Assembly: GCF_009858175.1 (NCBI RefSeq)
Contig: NZ_CP047393.1
Coordinates: 248,001 to 312,000, forward strand
From: Pontibacillus sp. HMF3514
Lineage (GTDB): Bacteria > Bacillota > Bacilli > Bacillales > BH030062
Length of the DNA: 64,000 bases
Reading direction: 5' to 3'
Positions 42,535 to 51,056 of the stretch are shown piece by piece (the stretch's first letter is position 1; every line of letters begins with the position of its first letter). A model generated the notes under the pieces. That model was given only the letters and a program-made list of their open reading frames with translations, was not told the origin of the DNA and did no database searches. Position numbers and translations under genes: made by a program.

Positions 42535-43294
42535 CCGTGAGGGTGAGGTTTACGAATGGATCAAACATCTTCAAGAAACTCCTGATGATGAGGTCGTTCA
42601 AGAGAAGATCGTTCATCAGTACGAGGATCTCGTTCAATCCATTGCAAAAAAGTATTCCAAAAACAGTTCAATCCATGAAGATCTAGTACAGGTTGGGATG
42701 CTTGGACTTTTAGCTGCGATTAGACGTTATGATCCTTCTTACGGAAAATCATTTGAGTCGTTCGCTATTCCGACCATAATCGGTGAAATCAAACGATTTA
42801 TACGAGATAAAACATGGAGTGTACATGTGCCTCGACGCATTAAAGAACTAGGTCCTAAAATCAAGAAAGCTGCCGAAGAATTAACAGTGGATATGCAACG
42901 GTCCCCATCCGTTCAAGAGATTGCTGATTATCTTAATGTATCTGAAGAAGATGTCTTAGAAACGATGGAAATGGGCAAAAGCTATAAAGCATTGTCTGTT
43001 GATCGTAAAATCGAGGCTGATTCGGATGGAAGTACTGTCACAATCCTAGATTTAATTGGGAATTCAGAAAAAGGCTATGACCAAATTGACCAGCAAATGC
43101 TATTGGAGAAAGTATTACCAATCCTTTCAGAAAGAGAGCAGGAAATCCTTAAATGTACTTATTTTGATAATATGAGTCAAAAGGATACTGGGGAACATTT
43201 AGGCATATCACAAATGCATGTTTCTAGATTACAGCGCCGAGCTCTTCGTAAGTTGCGAGAAGCCTTACAATCGGACCAAGCGGAGGCTTACTAG
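42506..43294 (+). CDS. sigB: General-stress sigma factor SigB
   Basis: This is a 262-residue SigB/F/G-family sigma-70 factor. Region 2 is EDLVQVGMLGLLAAIRRYDPSYGKSFESFAIPTIIGEIKRFIRD, region 3 VPRRIKELGPKIKKAAEELT, and region 4 the helix-turn-helix MSQKDTGEHLGISQMHVSRLQRRALRKLREAL. ATG 42506 follows GAGGTGGGG; the ATG at 42485 lacks such a site. It directs the general stress response, and its own promoter pattern is at 41647-41672. Confidence 0.95.
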   Translation: MATKSQPHNNREGEVYEWIKHLQETPDDEVVQEKIVHQYEDLVQSIAKKYSKNSSIHEDLVQVGMLGLLAAIRRYDPSYGKSFESFAIPTIIGEIKRFIRDKTWSVHVPRRIKELGPKIKKAAEELTVDMQRSPSVQEIADYLNVSEEDVLETMEMGKSYKALSVDRKIEADSDGSTVTILDLIGNSEKGYDQIDQQMLLEKVLPILSEREQEILKCTYFDNMSQKDTGEHLGISQMHVSRLQRRALRKLREALQSDQAEAY

Positions 43295-43890
43295 TGGAAA
43301 GTGAGGGGAATAAGGTAGAGGTCTCAGTCTACCAAAAGCCTAAAAAAGGGAACTATTATTGTGGTGACAGCTACTTTTACAAGGAAACGGACAAGGAATT
43401 TGTCTGCGCACTTGCGGATGGTTTAGGTAGCGGTGAATATGCCAAAGAATCCTCACAGGCCGTCATGGATGTTATCGAAGAACACGTTGATGAGCCGATT
43501 GAAAAGATAATAAAAGAATGTAACAATATATTATCCAATAAACGAGGAGCAGTATTAGGTCTTTTAAGAATTAATTTTCAAGAAGAATGGTATTCTTTCA
43601 CTTCTATTGGTAATATCGGTATTATTGTAATCCCTCCTAAAGGTAAGCGTAAACGAAACATCCCCTCTGCTGGTTATTTAACGGGTTATCATAGACCTTA
43701 TAGGGTGACTCGAGATGCATTATCCCACGGTATGCTATTCTTTATGTTTTCAGATGGAGTAAATGAACGAACGTTATCCTCAAAAACATTCGTATCACCA
43801 AACCTAAATCAGATAATGGAAGATTTTAAAATGCAACAAGAAGAAGCAATTGATGATGACACGACATTTATAGCTATGCGATACGGATAA
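43294..43890 (+). CDS. rsbX: PP2C-type phosphatase RsbX
   Basis: This is a 198-residue small PP2C phosphatase that dephosphorylates RsbS-P and RsbR-P and resets the stressosome. Metal-binding motifs are CALADGLGSG (about residues 35-44), FMFSDGVNER and DDDTTFIAMRYG at the C-terminus. GTG 43294 overlaps the sigB stop by one base and follows GGAGG. It completes the B. subtilis-type eight-gene operon. Confidence 0.9.
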   Translation: MESEGNKVEVSVYQKPKKGNYYCGDSYFYKETDKEFVCALADGLGSGEYAKESSQAVMDVIEEHVDEPIEKIIKECNNILSNKRGAVLGLLRINFQEEWYSFTSIGNIGIIVIPPKGKRKRNIPSAGYLTGYHRPYRVTRDALSHGMLFFMFSDGVNERTLSSKTFVSPNLNQIMEDFKMQQEEAIDDDTTFIAMRYG

Positions 43891-43924
43891 GACCTTGGTT
43901 CTTTTAAATAAAAGGATCAGGGTC
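43891..43924 (+). terminator. Terminator of the sigB operon
   Basis: GACCTTGGTTCTTTT pairs with AAAAGGATCAGGGTC around a 4-base loop, then a T-rich run. Confidence 0.7.
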
Positions 43925-43948
43925 TAATTTATTTTAAAAGTAAATTTG

Positions 43949-44026
43949 CGATAGATGTCTAGCTCCAGCGCCCAGCAACGAATGGACTTCCCTCGTTGCT
44001 AAACGGGCGCTTGCGCTTTTCTATCG
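43949..44026. repeat. Structured repeat of the GTCTAGCTCCAGCGCC...GGGCGCTTGCGCTTTTC type, short copy
   Basis: CGATAGA/TCTATCG close the unit; inside, GCGCCCAGCAACGA pairs with TCGTTGCTAAACGGGCGC. Its ends match the unit at 57388-57541. Confidence 0.75.
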
Positions 44027-44090
44027 AAAGTAGGATTTTTGTAGTCCTTTTGATAAAATGAGGACATGATGCAGATCAAGGAGGAACACT

Positions 44091-46259
44091 ATGACTGATG
44101 AAACGCAAATTGTTCAATGGGTAGCAAAGGAAACGGAAATTAAGTCCTCGCTTATCGATAAAGTTATTTCGTTATTAGAGGAAGGAAACACAGTACCGTT
44201 CATAGCCCGTTACCGAAAAGAACAAACTGGCGGATTAGATGAAGTACAAATCAATACGATCCAAGAAAAATGGGAGTACGGACAGAACCTATCTAAGCGT
44301 AAGGATGAGGTTATCCGTCTTATTGAAGAACAAGGAAAACTAACAGATGACCTAAGACAAAACATATTAAAAGCTGAAAAACTTCAGAAGGTCGAGGATC
44401 TTTATCGTCCATACAAGCAAAAGCGAAGAACAAGAGCGGCAAAAGCAAAAGAAAAAGGTCTAGAGCCTTTGGCGCTTAAAGTCTGGAATCAGGAAGACTT
44501 TACTCTCCAGCCTGAAGCAGAACAATATATATCAGAGGAACATGAATTACATAACGTTGAAGAGGTTTGGGCTGGTGTTACAGATATTATAGCTGAGTGG
44601 ATTTCTGATGATCCTGCTTATCGAGAAGATATTCGAAAGCAAACCATGCAAAAAGGTAGCATTCAATCTAAAGCTAAAGAGAAAGATCAAGAAAAAGATG
44701 AGAAAGCTATTTTTGAAATGTATTATGATTATTCCGAAGCGGTTCGTTCCATCGCTTCCCACCGGGTACTTGCCTTAAACCGTGGTGAAAAAGAAGAGGT
44801 ACTTAAAGTGTCTATTGAACCACCAGTTGAGGTCGTGATGGATTACTTAAAGAAAAATGTAATTTCTAAACCATCCCATCCAACATCGAGCATCTTGGTG
44901 GGGGCAATTGAGGATAGTTACAAGCGATTAATTCAACCTTCTATTGAACGTGAAATTCGAAATTCCTTATCTGAAACTGCTGAAGACCAAGCGATTGATG
45001 TATTTTCCAAGAATCTCAGAAACTTATTATTGCAGCCACCTCTGAAAGGAAAAGTAGTGTTAGGGGTAGACCCTGCATATCGTACAGGATGTAAACTTTC
45101 TGTTATCGATGAAACGGGTAAGGTTCAAGCTATTAAAGTTGTTTATCCTACACCTCCTAAGAATGATAAAAAGGGCGCTGAGAAAGTCATTCTAGAGCTT
45201 ACTAAGCAGTTTCCTATTGAACTTGTTGCAATTGGTAATGGAACAGCTTCTCGTGAGACGGAACAGTTTATCGCTGATATGATTAAAAATCATCAGTTAG
45301 ATATTGCGTATATGATTGTAAATGAGGCAGGTGCGAGTGTGTACTCTGCATCACCACTAGCTCGAGAAGAGTTTCCTGACTTGCAAGTAGAAGAAAGAAG
45401 TGCGGTATCCATTGCTAGACGTGTGCAAGATCCATTAGCTGAGCTCGTGAAGATTGATCCGAAATCCATTGGGGTCGGTCAATATCAACACGATGTGAGT
45501 CAGAAAAAGCTGAATGAATCATTAACGTTTGTTGTTGAAACGGTAGTAAACCAAGTAGGCGTAAATGCCAACACAGCATCTCCTTCATTACTACAATATG
45601 TTTCAGGTCTCAGCAAGACTGTTGCGAATAATATTGTGAAAACACGTGAAGAGAATGGAAAGTTCACGGATCGCAAGCAATTAAAAAAGATCCCTCGTTT
45701 AGGAGCTAAAACATATGAACAAAGTATTGGATTTCTACGCATTCAAGACGGGAAACAGCCTTTAGATCGAACGCCAATTCACCCAGAAAGCTATGATGTA
45801 GCTAAGAGCTTATTGGATATGGCTGATTGTACTTCTGAAGATATTGGATCTGAACAATTATCCCAGCGCTTATCTAACTTCGATAAATCGGCAGTAGCTG
45901 AGCAATTGGAGGTAGGACTCCCGACGTTACAAGACATCATGAATGCACTTGCTCAACCTGGACGAGATCCTCGTGATGACTTACCAAAACCTTTACTAAA
46001 ACAAGACGTACTATCCATGGAAGACCTTAGACAAGGGATGGAGCTTCAGGGTACAGTGCGAAATGTTGTTGATTTTGGTGTGTTTGTAGACATTGGTGTT
46101 AAACAAGATGGTCTTGTGCATATTTCTAAACTAGCCAAGCGATTTGTTAAGCATCCCCTTGACGTGGTCGCTGTTGGTGACATCGTTACGGTATGGGTAG
46201 AAGAGGTAGACATGAATAAAGAACGTATTGCTTTATCCATGTTAAATCCATCTGAATAA
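44091..46259 (+). CDS. tex: Tex-family RNA-binding transcription accessory protein
   Basis: This is a 722-residue Tex/YdcI protein. The N-terminal Tex domain (VPFIARYRKEQTGGLDEVQI) is followed by the YqgF-like nuclease fold (VVLGVDPAYRTGCKLSVID and VAIGNGTASRETEQFI), helix-hairpin-helix repeats (FTDRKQLKKIPRLGAKTYEQSIGFLRI) and a C-terminal S1 RNA-binding domain (about residues 650-720, GTVRNVVDFGVFVDIGVKQDGLVHISKL). It resolves stalled RNA polymerase or ribosome-linked RNA. The start follows AAGGAGGA. It is next to sigB, as in B. subtilis ydcI. Confidence 0.95.
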   Translation: MTDETQIVQWVAKETEIKSSLIDKVISLLEEGNTVPFIARYRKEQTGGLDEVQINTIQEKWEYGQNLSKRKDEVIRLIEEQGKLTDDLRQNILKAEKLQKVEDLYRPYKQKRRTRAAKAKEKGLEPLALKVWNQEDFTLQPEAEQYISEEHELHNVEEVWAGVTDIIAEWISDDPAYREDIRKQTMQKGSIQSKAKEKDQEKDEKAIFEMYYDYSEAVRSIASHRVLALNRGEKEEVLKVSIEPPVEVVMDYLKKNVISKPSHPTSSILVGAIEDSYKRLIQPSIEREIRNSLSETAEDQAIDVFSKNLRNLLLQPPLKGKVVLGVDPAYRTGCKLSVIDETGKVQAIKVVYPTPPKNDKKGAEKVILELTKQFPIELVAIGNGTASRETEQFIADMIKNHQLDIAYMIVNEAGASVYSASPLAREEFPDLQVEERSAVSIARRVQDPLAELVKIDPKSIGVGQYQHDVSQKKLNESLTFVVETVVNQVGVNANTASPSLLQYVSGLSKTVANNIVKTREENGKFTDRKQLKKIPRLGAKTYEQSIGFLRIQDGKQPLDRTPIHPESYDVAKSLLDMADCTSEDIGSEQLSQRLSNFDKSAVAEQLEVGLPTLQDIMNALAQPGRDPRDDLPKPLLKQDVLSMEDLRQGMELQGTVRNVVDFGVFVDIGVKQDGLVHISKLAKRFVKHPLDVVAVGDIVTVWVEEVDMNKERIALSMLNPSE

Positions 46260-46296
46260 CTTTAGGAACAGATCATAAGAGGTCTTAAATATGAAG

Positions 46297-46344
46297 AAGC
46301 CGTTTGATGGTAATAGTTGAAATACCAATCAAACGGCTTTTTTA
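46297..46344 (+). terminator. Terminator of tex
   Basis: AAGCCGTTTGATGGTA/TACCAATCAAACGGCTT stem followed by TTTTT. Confidence 0.9.
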
Positions 46345-46364
46345 GTTATAGAAAAATAATCTTT

Positions 46365-47420
46365 TTATGCTTTGGTGCGATATTCAAGGTTGTGTTGCTT
46401 TAATGCTTCATCATCTCCGAAAAGGAAATGTTTCTGCATGTCAGGAGAGTATTTAGAGTTAGGTGCTTCTTCTCCTACGGCTTCAGCTACTTCTCTTAGC
46501 ATCGCAGGTGATGCACCGCAACATAGACCGAAATAATTGACGCCAACATCTTTTGCTTCCTTAGCCCAGCTAGCAATCTCATAACGATTACAGTAGAGCG
46601 GGTCTAATGATGTAGGGAATGTTGTTTCTGTTGGTAAATGGCAAGAGCATCCTCCATCAGGCAAATTGAAAAAGGTTGGGTGTTCCTCGGTTGTTCGATA
46701 TGGTACAGGTAGAGCAGCTACATATCCATCGCATGCCTCGCGGATTTTCTCAACAAAAGGCTGCATGGTCTGTGGTCCTCGGAAACAATTCATTCCAACA
46801 ACCAGTGCACCGTGTTCTTGTAATAGCTGACAAGCCTCTTCAACTTGGTATCCATCTCTTAAAATATTTTCTCCCATCAATCCTAATGTGATTACTGCTG
46901 GAAGGTCTTGTTTTTGAATTTCCTCTAAAGCTATTTTAGCTTCTTCATAATAATAGAAGGTTTCCCCATTTACAAAATCTACTTCTTCTTCTTTACACCA
47001 TTTCACCATTTCAGCAAACATCGTCCTTACCGTCTCTTTTGAAGCAGGATCTTCTGGGTCAAAAATGTTTGTGTTGGAGATGTTCCCTGCAACTAGTGCC
47101 TCTTCTTCTGGATGTTCCTTAGCAACTTCTTTCGCTAAACGAATGGCGTTACGATTTAAAGGTTCTAATAAGTGTTCTTTTTCAATAATTCGCATTTTTT
47201 CACGGTGAGCATTGTAGGTGAAAGCTAATACAACATCAGAACCAGCATTCATAAAATCTCTATAGGCTTGCTTTAAGGCTTCTGGATTTTCAAGTGCTAC
47301 CTCAGGAACAAACGTACCAGCTTGTAAGTAACCTCTGCGCTCTAATTCAAATAAATATCCTTCTCCACAAACTACGGGTCCATCTTGTAGGCGTTCTTGT
47401 AAACTTCTTTTCTTTGTCAT
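46365..47420 (-). CDS. Betaine-homocysteine S-methyltransferase-like protein
   Basis: This is a 351-residue zinc-dependent homocysteine methyltransferase. The three zinc-binding cysteines are Cys212 (GMNC), Cys300 and Cys301 (FGLCCGAS). The NGETFYYYEEAK segment and GEGYLFELERRGYLQAG at the start resemble the betaine-homocysteine methyltransferase branch rather than the S-methylmethionine branch. It would use glycine betaine to remethylate homocysteine to methionine. In a moderate halophile betaine would be abundant. It lies 103 bases downstream of metY in the same direction, so the S-box ahead of metY probably controls both. The methyl donor is inference. Confidence 0.8.
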   Translation of the reverse strand: MTKKRSLQERLQDGPVVCGEGYLFELERRGYLQAGTFVPEVALENPEALKQAYRDFMNAGSDVVLAFTYNAHREKMRIIEKEHLLEPLNRNAIRLAKEVAKEHPEEEALVAGNISNTNIFDPEDPASKETVRTMFAEMVKWCKEEEVDFVNGETFYYYEEAKIALEEIQKQDLPAVITLGLMGENILRDGYQVEEACQLLQEHGALVVGMNCFRGPQTMQPFVEKIREACDGYVAALPVPYRTTEEHPTFFNLPDGGCSCHLPTETTFPTSLDPLYCNRYEIASWAKEAKDVGVNYFGLCCGASPAMLREVAEAVGEEAPNSKYSPDMQKHFLFGDDEALKQHNLEYRTKA

Positions 47421-47523
47421 GTTTTTCTCTCCTTTTTTATGAGTTGATAAATGTCTACTATCTTTCTACCGTTTAAGGGTCAACCACATGGTGGGAACGA
47501 TTCCTTCTTCATGATTTGTAAAT

Positions 47524-49185
47524 TTAGACTTCTTTTCGGAGACGTACTGCTTCCTGATAAAGGTCACCTATAACATTCGTCTTCGTTTTTAATCCTACGT
47601 TACTAGAACCTTGTCCTTCTGTGTAAAGATAGATTTTTGTCGGCTGTAGTGTTTCAACGGTTGTCGAATATTGTTCTAACTCATTCTCGCTAAAAGCGTA
47701 TAATATATCGATTGGCTTTGGATCATTTAAGCTAGTTGCTTGTATAACTTCAAACCCTAATCGTTTTAATTTTGTAAGATCAGGCAATGAATTTTGAGGA
47801 GTATCGATCGTTGCGATTGTTTTGCGTCGAATACTTCCGTCACTAGATCTATGAATAGAAGATGCAAGTGCTTGTGTTTCATTCTGTGAATGATCCTGGC
47901 TCGGTGTTCCGGTAGCTTGGGCGATGGCTTGGTCTAAATCAGAAATAAGGTCATCGCTGTCTTCTAGTCCAACCGATAGGCGAATTAATTGTTCTGAAAC
48001 TCCTGCTTTTTGTAAGTCTTCAGCACTTAACTGTTGGTGCGTTGTAGTAGCAGGGTGTATGATGAGAGATTTTGCATCTCCTACATTTGCAACGTGTGAC
48101 CATAGAGAAACATGGTCAATCAGTTGTTTCCCTTCTTCCCGTCCACCTTTTAGTCCAAAAACTATAATGGAACCAAATCCTTCTTTGAAGTACTTTTGGG
48201 CTAAATGGTGTGTAGCGTGATCTTCCAACCCAGTGTATCGAACCCAATCAACCTGAGGGTGTTCATTCAAATAACGTGCAATGGATTCAGCGTTTTCACT
48301 ATGCTTTTTTATTCGAATAGGCAATGTTTCTAAGCCTTGTAAAAATAAAAAGGCACTATGTGGACTTAAACAAGCGCCCAGGTCACTTAACAGTCTTGTT
48401 CGTAACCTTGTTGCGTACGCTACAGGTCCGAGATCTGCGAAACGCAATTTGTACGTTTCATCTATGGTGGTAAATGAAGGGAACTTGGAGTTGTCCCAAT
48501 TAAAACGTCCACCATCTACGACTATTCCTCCAATCGTAGTGCCGTGTCCCCCGATCCATTTAGTTGCTGAGTGAATTACGATATCTGCTCCCCAACGAAG
48601 AGGCTGGCAAACAATAGGACTTGCAAATGTGTTATCGACGATAAGTGGTACTTGAAATTCATGTGCAATATCAGCAACAAGTTCAATGTCGAGGACCTGT
48701 AAGCTTGGATTACCAATTATCTCACTAAAGACTGCCTTCGTATTAGGGGTGATAGCTTCACGTAACTCACTAGCCTGATTAGTATCGACGAATTTAACTG
48801 AAATGCCGTACTTAGGTAATGTGTGTCTGAAAAGATTGTAAGTGCCACCGTATAAATCATTCGACGTTATAATTTCGTCACCGGCCTCTGCCACGTTTAA
48901 AATCGCTAACAATATAGCAGACATTCCTGATGAGGTAGCTACTGCGGCAGCTCCATCTTCTAAAAGTGAAACACGTTGCTCGAATGCAGCCACAGTTGGA
49001 TTGCCTGTTCGCGAGTACGTATTTCCAGGTTGTTCTAAAGCAAATACGTCTTGAGCATGTTGGGTGTTTTCAAAAGCATAAGATGTTGTTTGATAAATAG
49101 GAACAGCTAGCGCCCCGGTCGTAGGATCTGAGGTTTGGCCGCCATGTAGACTTAATGTTTCATGGTTATATTGTTGAGTTGTCAT
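47524..49185 (-). CDS. metY: O-acetylhomoserine sulfhydrylase (MetY) with C-terminal extra domain
   Basis: This is a 553-residue PLP enzyme that makes homocysteine from O-acetylhomoserine and sulfide. Lys209 in IHSATKWIGGHG binds PLP, and SYAFENTQHAQDVFALEQPGNTYSRTGNPTVAAFEQR is the family N-terminus. The core ends near residue 427. A further ~125 residues follow (about 428-553), with an acid/Ser/Gln linker then a small alpha/beta domain (IRRKTIATIDTPQNSLPDLTKLK ... KPIDILYAFSE ... KIYLYTEGQGSSNVG) that is Rossmann-like and may be a CoA-binding-type domain. It is controlled by the S-box upstream. Confidence 0.85.
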   Translation of the reverse strand: MTTQQYNHETLSLHGGQTSDPTTGALAVPIYQTTSYAFENTQHAQDVFALEQPGNTYSRTGNPTVAAFEQRVSLLEDGAAAVATSSGMSAILLAILNVAEAGDEIITSNDLYGGTYNLFRHTLPKYGISVKFVDTNQASELREAITPNTKAVFSEIIGNPSLQVLDIELVADIAHEFQVPLIVDNTFASPIVCQPLRWGADIVIHSATKWIGGHGTTIGGIVVDGGRFNWDNSKFPSFTTIDETYKLRFADLGPVAYATRLRTRLLSDLGACLSPHSAFLFLQGLETLPIRIKKHSENAESIARYLNEHPQVDWVRYTGLEDHATHHLAQKYFKEGFGSIIVFGLKGGREEGKQLIDHVSLWSHVANVGDAKSLIIHPATTTHQQLSAEDLQKAGVSEQLIRLSVGLEDSDDLISDLDQAIAQATGTPSQDHSQNETQALASSIHRSSDGSIRRKTIATIDTPQNSLPDLTKLKRLGFEVIQATSLNDPKPIDILYAFSENELEQYSTTVETLQPTKIYLYTEGQGSSNVGLKTKTNVIGDLYQEAVRLRKEV

Positions 49186-49242
49186 ACGAAACCTCCTAAG
49201 AAAATTCGAGTTAGTGAGAAGAGGATCAGGAATAATAGACAT

Positions 49243-49410
49243 AGAAAAACCCTCTTCATAAGAAGAGGGTTCATTAAATGTATGAGTATAGTCCTCTCCT
49301 TATCTCTCAGATCATTAAAGACCTGTAGGAATTGGCACCTTATTCAAACAGTTTCGTTTGAATGGTTGCCGGGCGTCGCAGGGCCTAATCCCTCAGCCAC
49401 TCTTGATAAG
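49243..49410 (-). ncRNA. S-box (SAM-I) riboswitch with terminator, ahead of metY
   Basis: Read on the minus strand, it shows CTTATCAAGAG (P1), GGCTGAGGGA, GGCCCTGCGACGCCCGGCAACC, GGTGCCAATTCC and GATAAGGAGAG in order, the SAM-I core. The terminator AACCCTCTTC/GAAGAGGGTTTTT is at 49246-49271. High SAM ends transcription. The gap between the riboswitch and metY is short. Confidence 0.97.
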
Positions 49411-49447
49411 AATGTAATGAATATGTGTTTTTAAAAGCTTGTTTAGC

Positions 49448-49476
49448 ATTATAAAGCGTTAATTAATTAGAGTCAA
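49448..49476 (-). promoter_or_regulatory. Promoter of the S-box-metY transcript
   Basis: On the minus strand, TTGACT (49476-49471), 17-base spacer, TATAAT (49453-49448), about 40 bases ahead of the riboswitch. Confidence 0.85.
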
Positions 49477-49877
49477 CAAATATTTAGAAAATTTAGTTTT
49501 ATGAGAAAGTAATCACAGATATCTACGAGTAATGAAATAGGTTGCCTGGTTTTTATATAATAGGAAGAAAGAGTATATTAAGAACAGTGTTTCTTCCTAT
49601 AGAAGTACCAACACTGGTTTAAGATTCGGATTTGATATAAATCTTTATTTAAATAAGCTCTCATGAGTTGATTTTTTAACCAACTAGGCATTGGATTAAC
49701 CGCCTTTCTATCTTATAGTCAAAGAAGAAATCGTTAGACAATGACCTTATATCACCAGTTCTTTGTGATCTTCATTATGATAAGGTGATCTTTTACGGGG
49801 ATGATATTGAATTTGTTTGGAATTAAAGTTAACTTAGAATATGCAAACAATAGCCTAGATGTGAATGAGGAGATTTC
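49477..49877. other. Gene-free gap between the S-box promoter and the sprT-like gene
   Basis: A/T-rich sequence with no open frame that I can support, no tRNA and no confident repeat. It probably holds the promoter of the sprT-like gene. Confidence 0.5.
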
Positions 49878-50324
49878 ATGAATCAAGCAGTGTTAAAAGA
49901 GTGGGTCAATGAAATATCGGAGCATTGGTTTGGTAAACCATACCCTGATGAAGTGGCTATGAATGCTCGATTGCGTACAACAGGAGGGCGTTATATTCCG
50001 AAGTATAGACGAATTGAGCTTAACCCTAAATATTTAGAAGAACATGGGGAAGAGGAGTTCGTTGGGATCATTAAGCATGAGTTATGTCATTACCACTTAC
50101 ATGTGGAAGGGAAGGGATACCAGCATCGGGATCGTGAATTTAAGGAACTAATGCGACAAACAGACTCACCAAGACATTGTAAGCCACTCCCTTCGAAAGC
50201 TAAGGATAGAAAGCATGAGTACCAATGCGAATCTTGTTCGATGAGCTATAAAAGAGTAAGGAGAGTTGATGTTAAACGCTATCGCTGTGGGAAGTGTAAA
50301 GGGAAATTAAAAAAGATTCATTAA
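49878..50324 (+). CDS. SprT-like zinc metalloprotein
   Basis: This is a 148-residue SprT-family protein, the fold of eukaryotic Spartan. The zinc-protease motif is HELCH (67-71) in IIKHELCHYHLHVEGKG. A C-terminal zinc ribbon has the pairs CESC (about 122-125) and CGKC (about 140-143). The position after the S-box and before the tRNA/rRNA operon matches B. subtilis ydcK. It probably acts on DNA or ribosomal targets as a cytoplasmic protease or chaperone, but no substrate is known for the bacterial version. A GAGG ribosome binding site precedes the ATG. Confidence 0.85.
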   Translation: MNQAVLKEWVNEISEHWFGKPYPDEVAMNARLRTTGGRYIPKYRRIELNPKYLEEHGEEEFVGIIKHELCHYHLHVEGKGYQHRDREFKELMRQTDSPRHCKPLPSKAKDRKHEYQCESCSMSYKRVRRVDVKRYRCGKCKGKLKKIH

Positions 50325-50328
50325 CTTA

Positions 50329-50357
50329 TTGACGGGACCCTGCGTCCGTGTTAAATT
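50329..50357 (+). promoter_or_regulatory. Stable-RNA operon promoter P1
   Basis: TTGACG, 17-base spacer, TAAATT (50352-50357). It starts only five bases after the sprT-like stop codon. Confidence 0.6.
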
Positions 50358-50427
50358 ATATAAGCCGTCGAAAAAACGGACAAAAAACAAAATAGCAATT
50401 GCAAATGATTTTTTTATTAGAAACCAT

Positions 50428-50456
50428 TTGACACAGCACGAAAGCTGTTGTAAGAT
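50428..50456 (+). promoter_or_regulatory. Stable-RNA operon promoter P2
   Basis: TTGACA (50428-50433), 17-base spacer, TAAGAT (50451-50456), with an A/T-rich upstream stretch. The leader has a TCGTCGC/GCGACAGCGA hairpin at about 50461-50492, as usual before rRNA-type operons. Confidence 0.8.
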
Positions 50457-50623
50457 ATTTATCGTCGCAAGTTAAACAAGCGACAGCGAACAGCACATTG
50501 AAATAAAAAAACGAAATTCATCCTTGCATTAAGTGAGGAAAGATGTTAAAGTTATTAACTGTGCTTGATTGAAAGAAAAGCTTTTAAACAAGCAAGGAAA
50601 AGGCTTTTAATACTTTATATTAT

Positions 50624-50646
50624 TCCAACGTAGCTCAGTGGTAGAG
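50624..50646 (+). pseudogene. tRNA-Asn 5'-half fragment
   Basis: TCCAACGTAGCTCAGTGGTAGAG equals the first 23 bases of the tRNA-Asn at 50803; with flanking bases the direct repeat is about 29 bp (50618-50646 and 50797-50825). The sequence then diverges and no tRNA can fold. The 156 bases between the copies are not recognised. Confidence 0.75.
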
Positions 50647-50802
50647 GATCCGTAAACATCGATGTAAATCCATCAATGTAGGATCTGCGAGGAACAGCCC
50701 ATCAACTAGTAGAGTAATCTTGGGTCGTGACGAGCACAAAAGGAATAACTTCGAGAGTAAGCATCTAACTCTCATAAAATATTGGTGCAATTTTAATATT
50801 AT

Positions 50803-50877
50803 TCCAACGTAGCTCAGTGGTAGAGCTATCGGCTGTTAACCGATCGGTCGCAGGTTCGAATCCTGCCGTTGGAGCCA
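50803..50877 (+). tRNA. tRNA-Asn (GTT)
   Basis: Acceptor TCCAACG/CGTTGGA, anticodon GTT, CCA encoded. First intact gene of the cluster. Confidence 0.97.
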
Positions 50878-50879
50878 GT

Positions 50880-50970
50880 GGAGAAGTACTCAAGTGGCTG
50901 AAGAGGCGCCCCTGCTAAGGGTGTAGGTCGCGTAAGCGGCGCGAGGGTTCAAATCCCTCCTTCTCCGCCA
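50880..50970 (+). tRNA. tRNA-Ser (GCT)
   Basis: Acceptor GGAGAAG/CTTCTCC, anticodon GCT, long variable arm, CCA encoded. Confidence 0.97.
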
Positions 50971-50976
50971 TTTCAT

Positions 50977-51051
50977 GGCCCGTTGGTCAAGTGGTTAAGA
51001 CACCGCCCTTTCACGGCGGTAACACGGGTTCGAATCCCGTACGGGTCACCA
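50977..51051 (+). tRNA. tRNA-Glu (TTC)
   Basis: Acceptor GGCCCGT/ACGGGTC, anticodon TTC, CCA encoded. Confidence 0.97.
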
Positions 51052-51056
51052 TGGAA

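Noticed and set aside
49162-49434. 90-codon plus-strand frame
   Set aside because: It is antisense to the metY start and the S-box riboswitch.
50624-50877. Idea that tRNA-Asn is split by an intron of about 156 bases
   Set aside because: The downstream tRNA-Asn is complete by itself, including its own 5' half; the upstream copy is an extra fragment.
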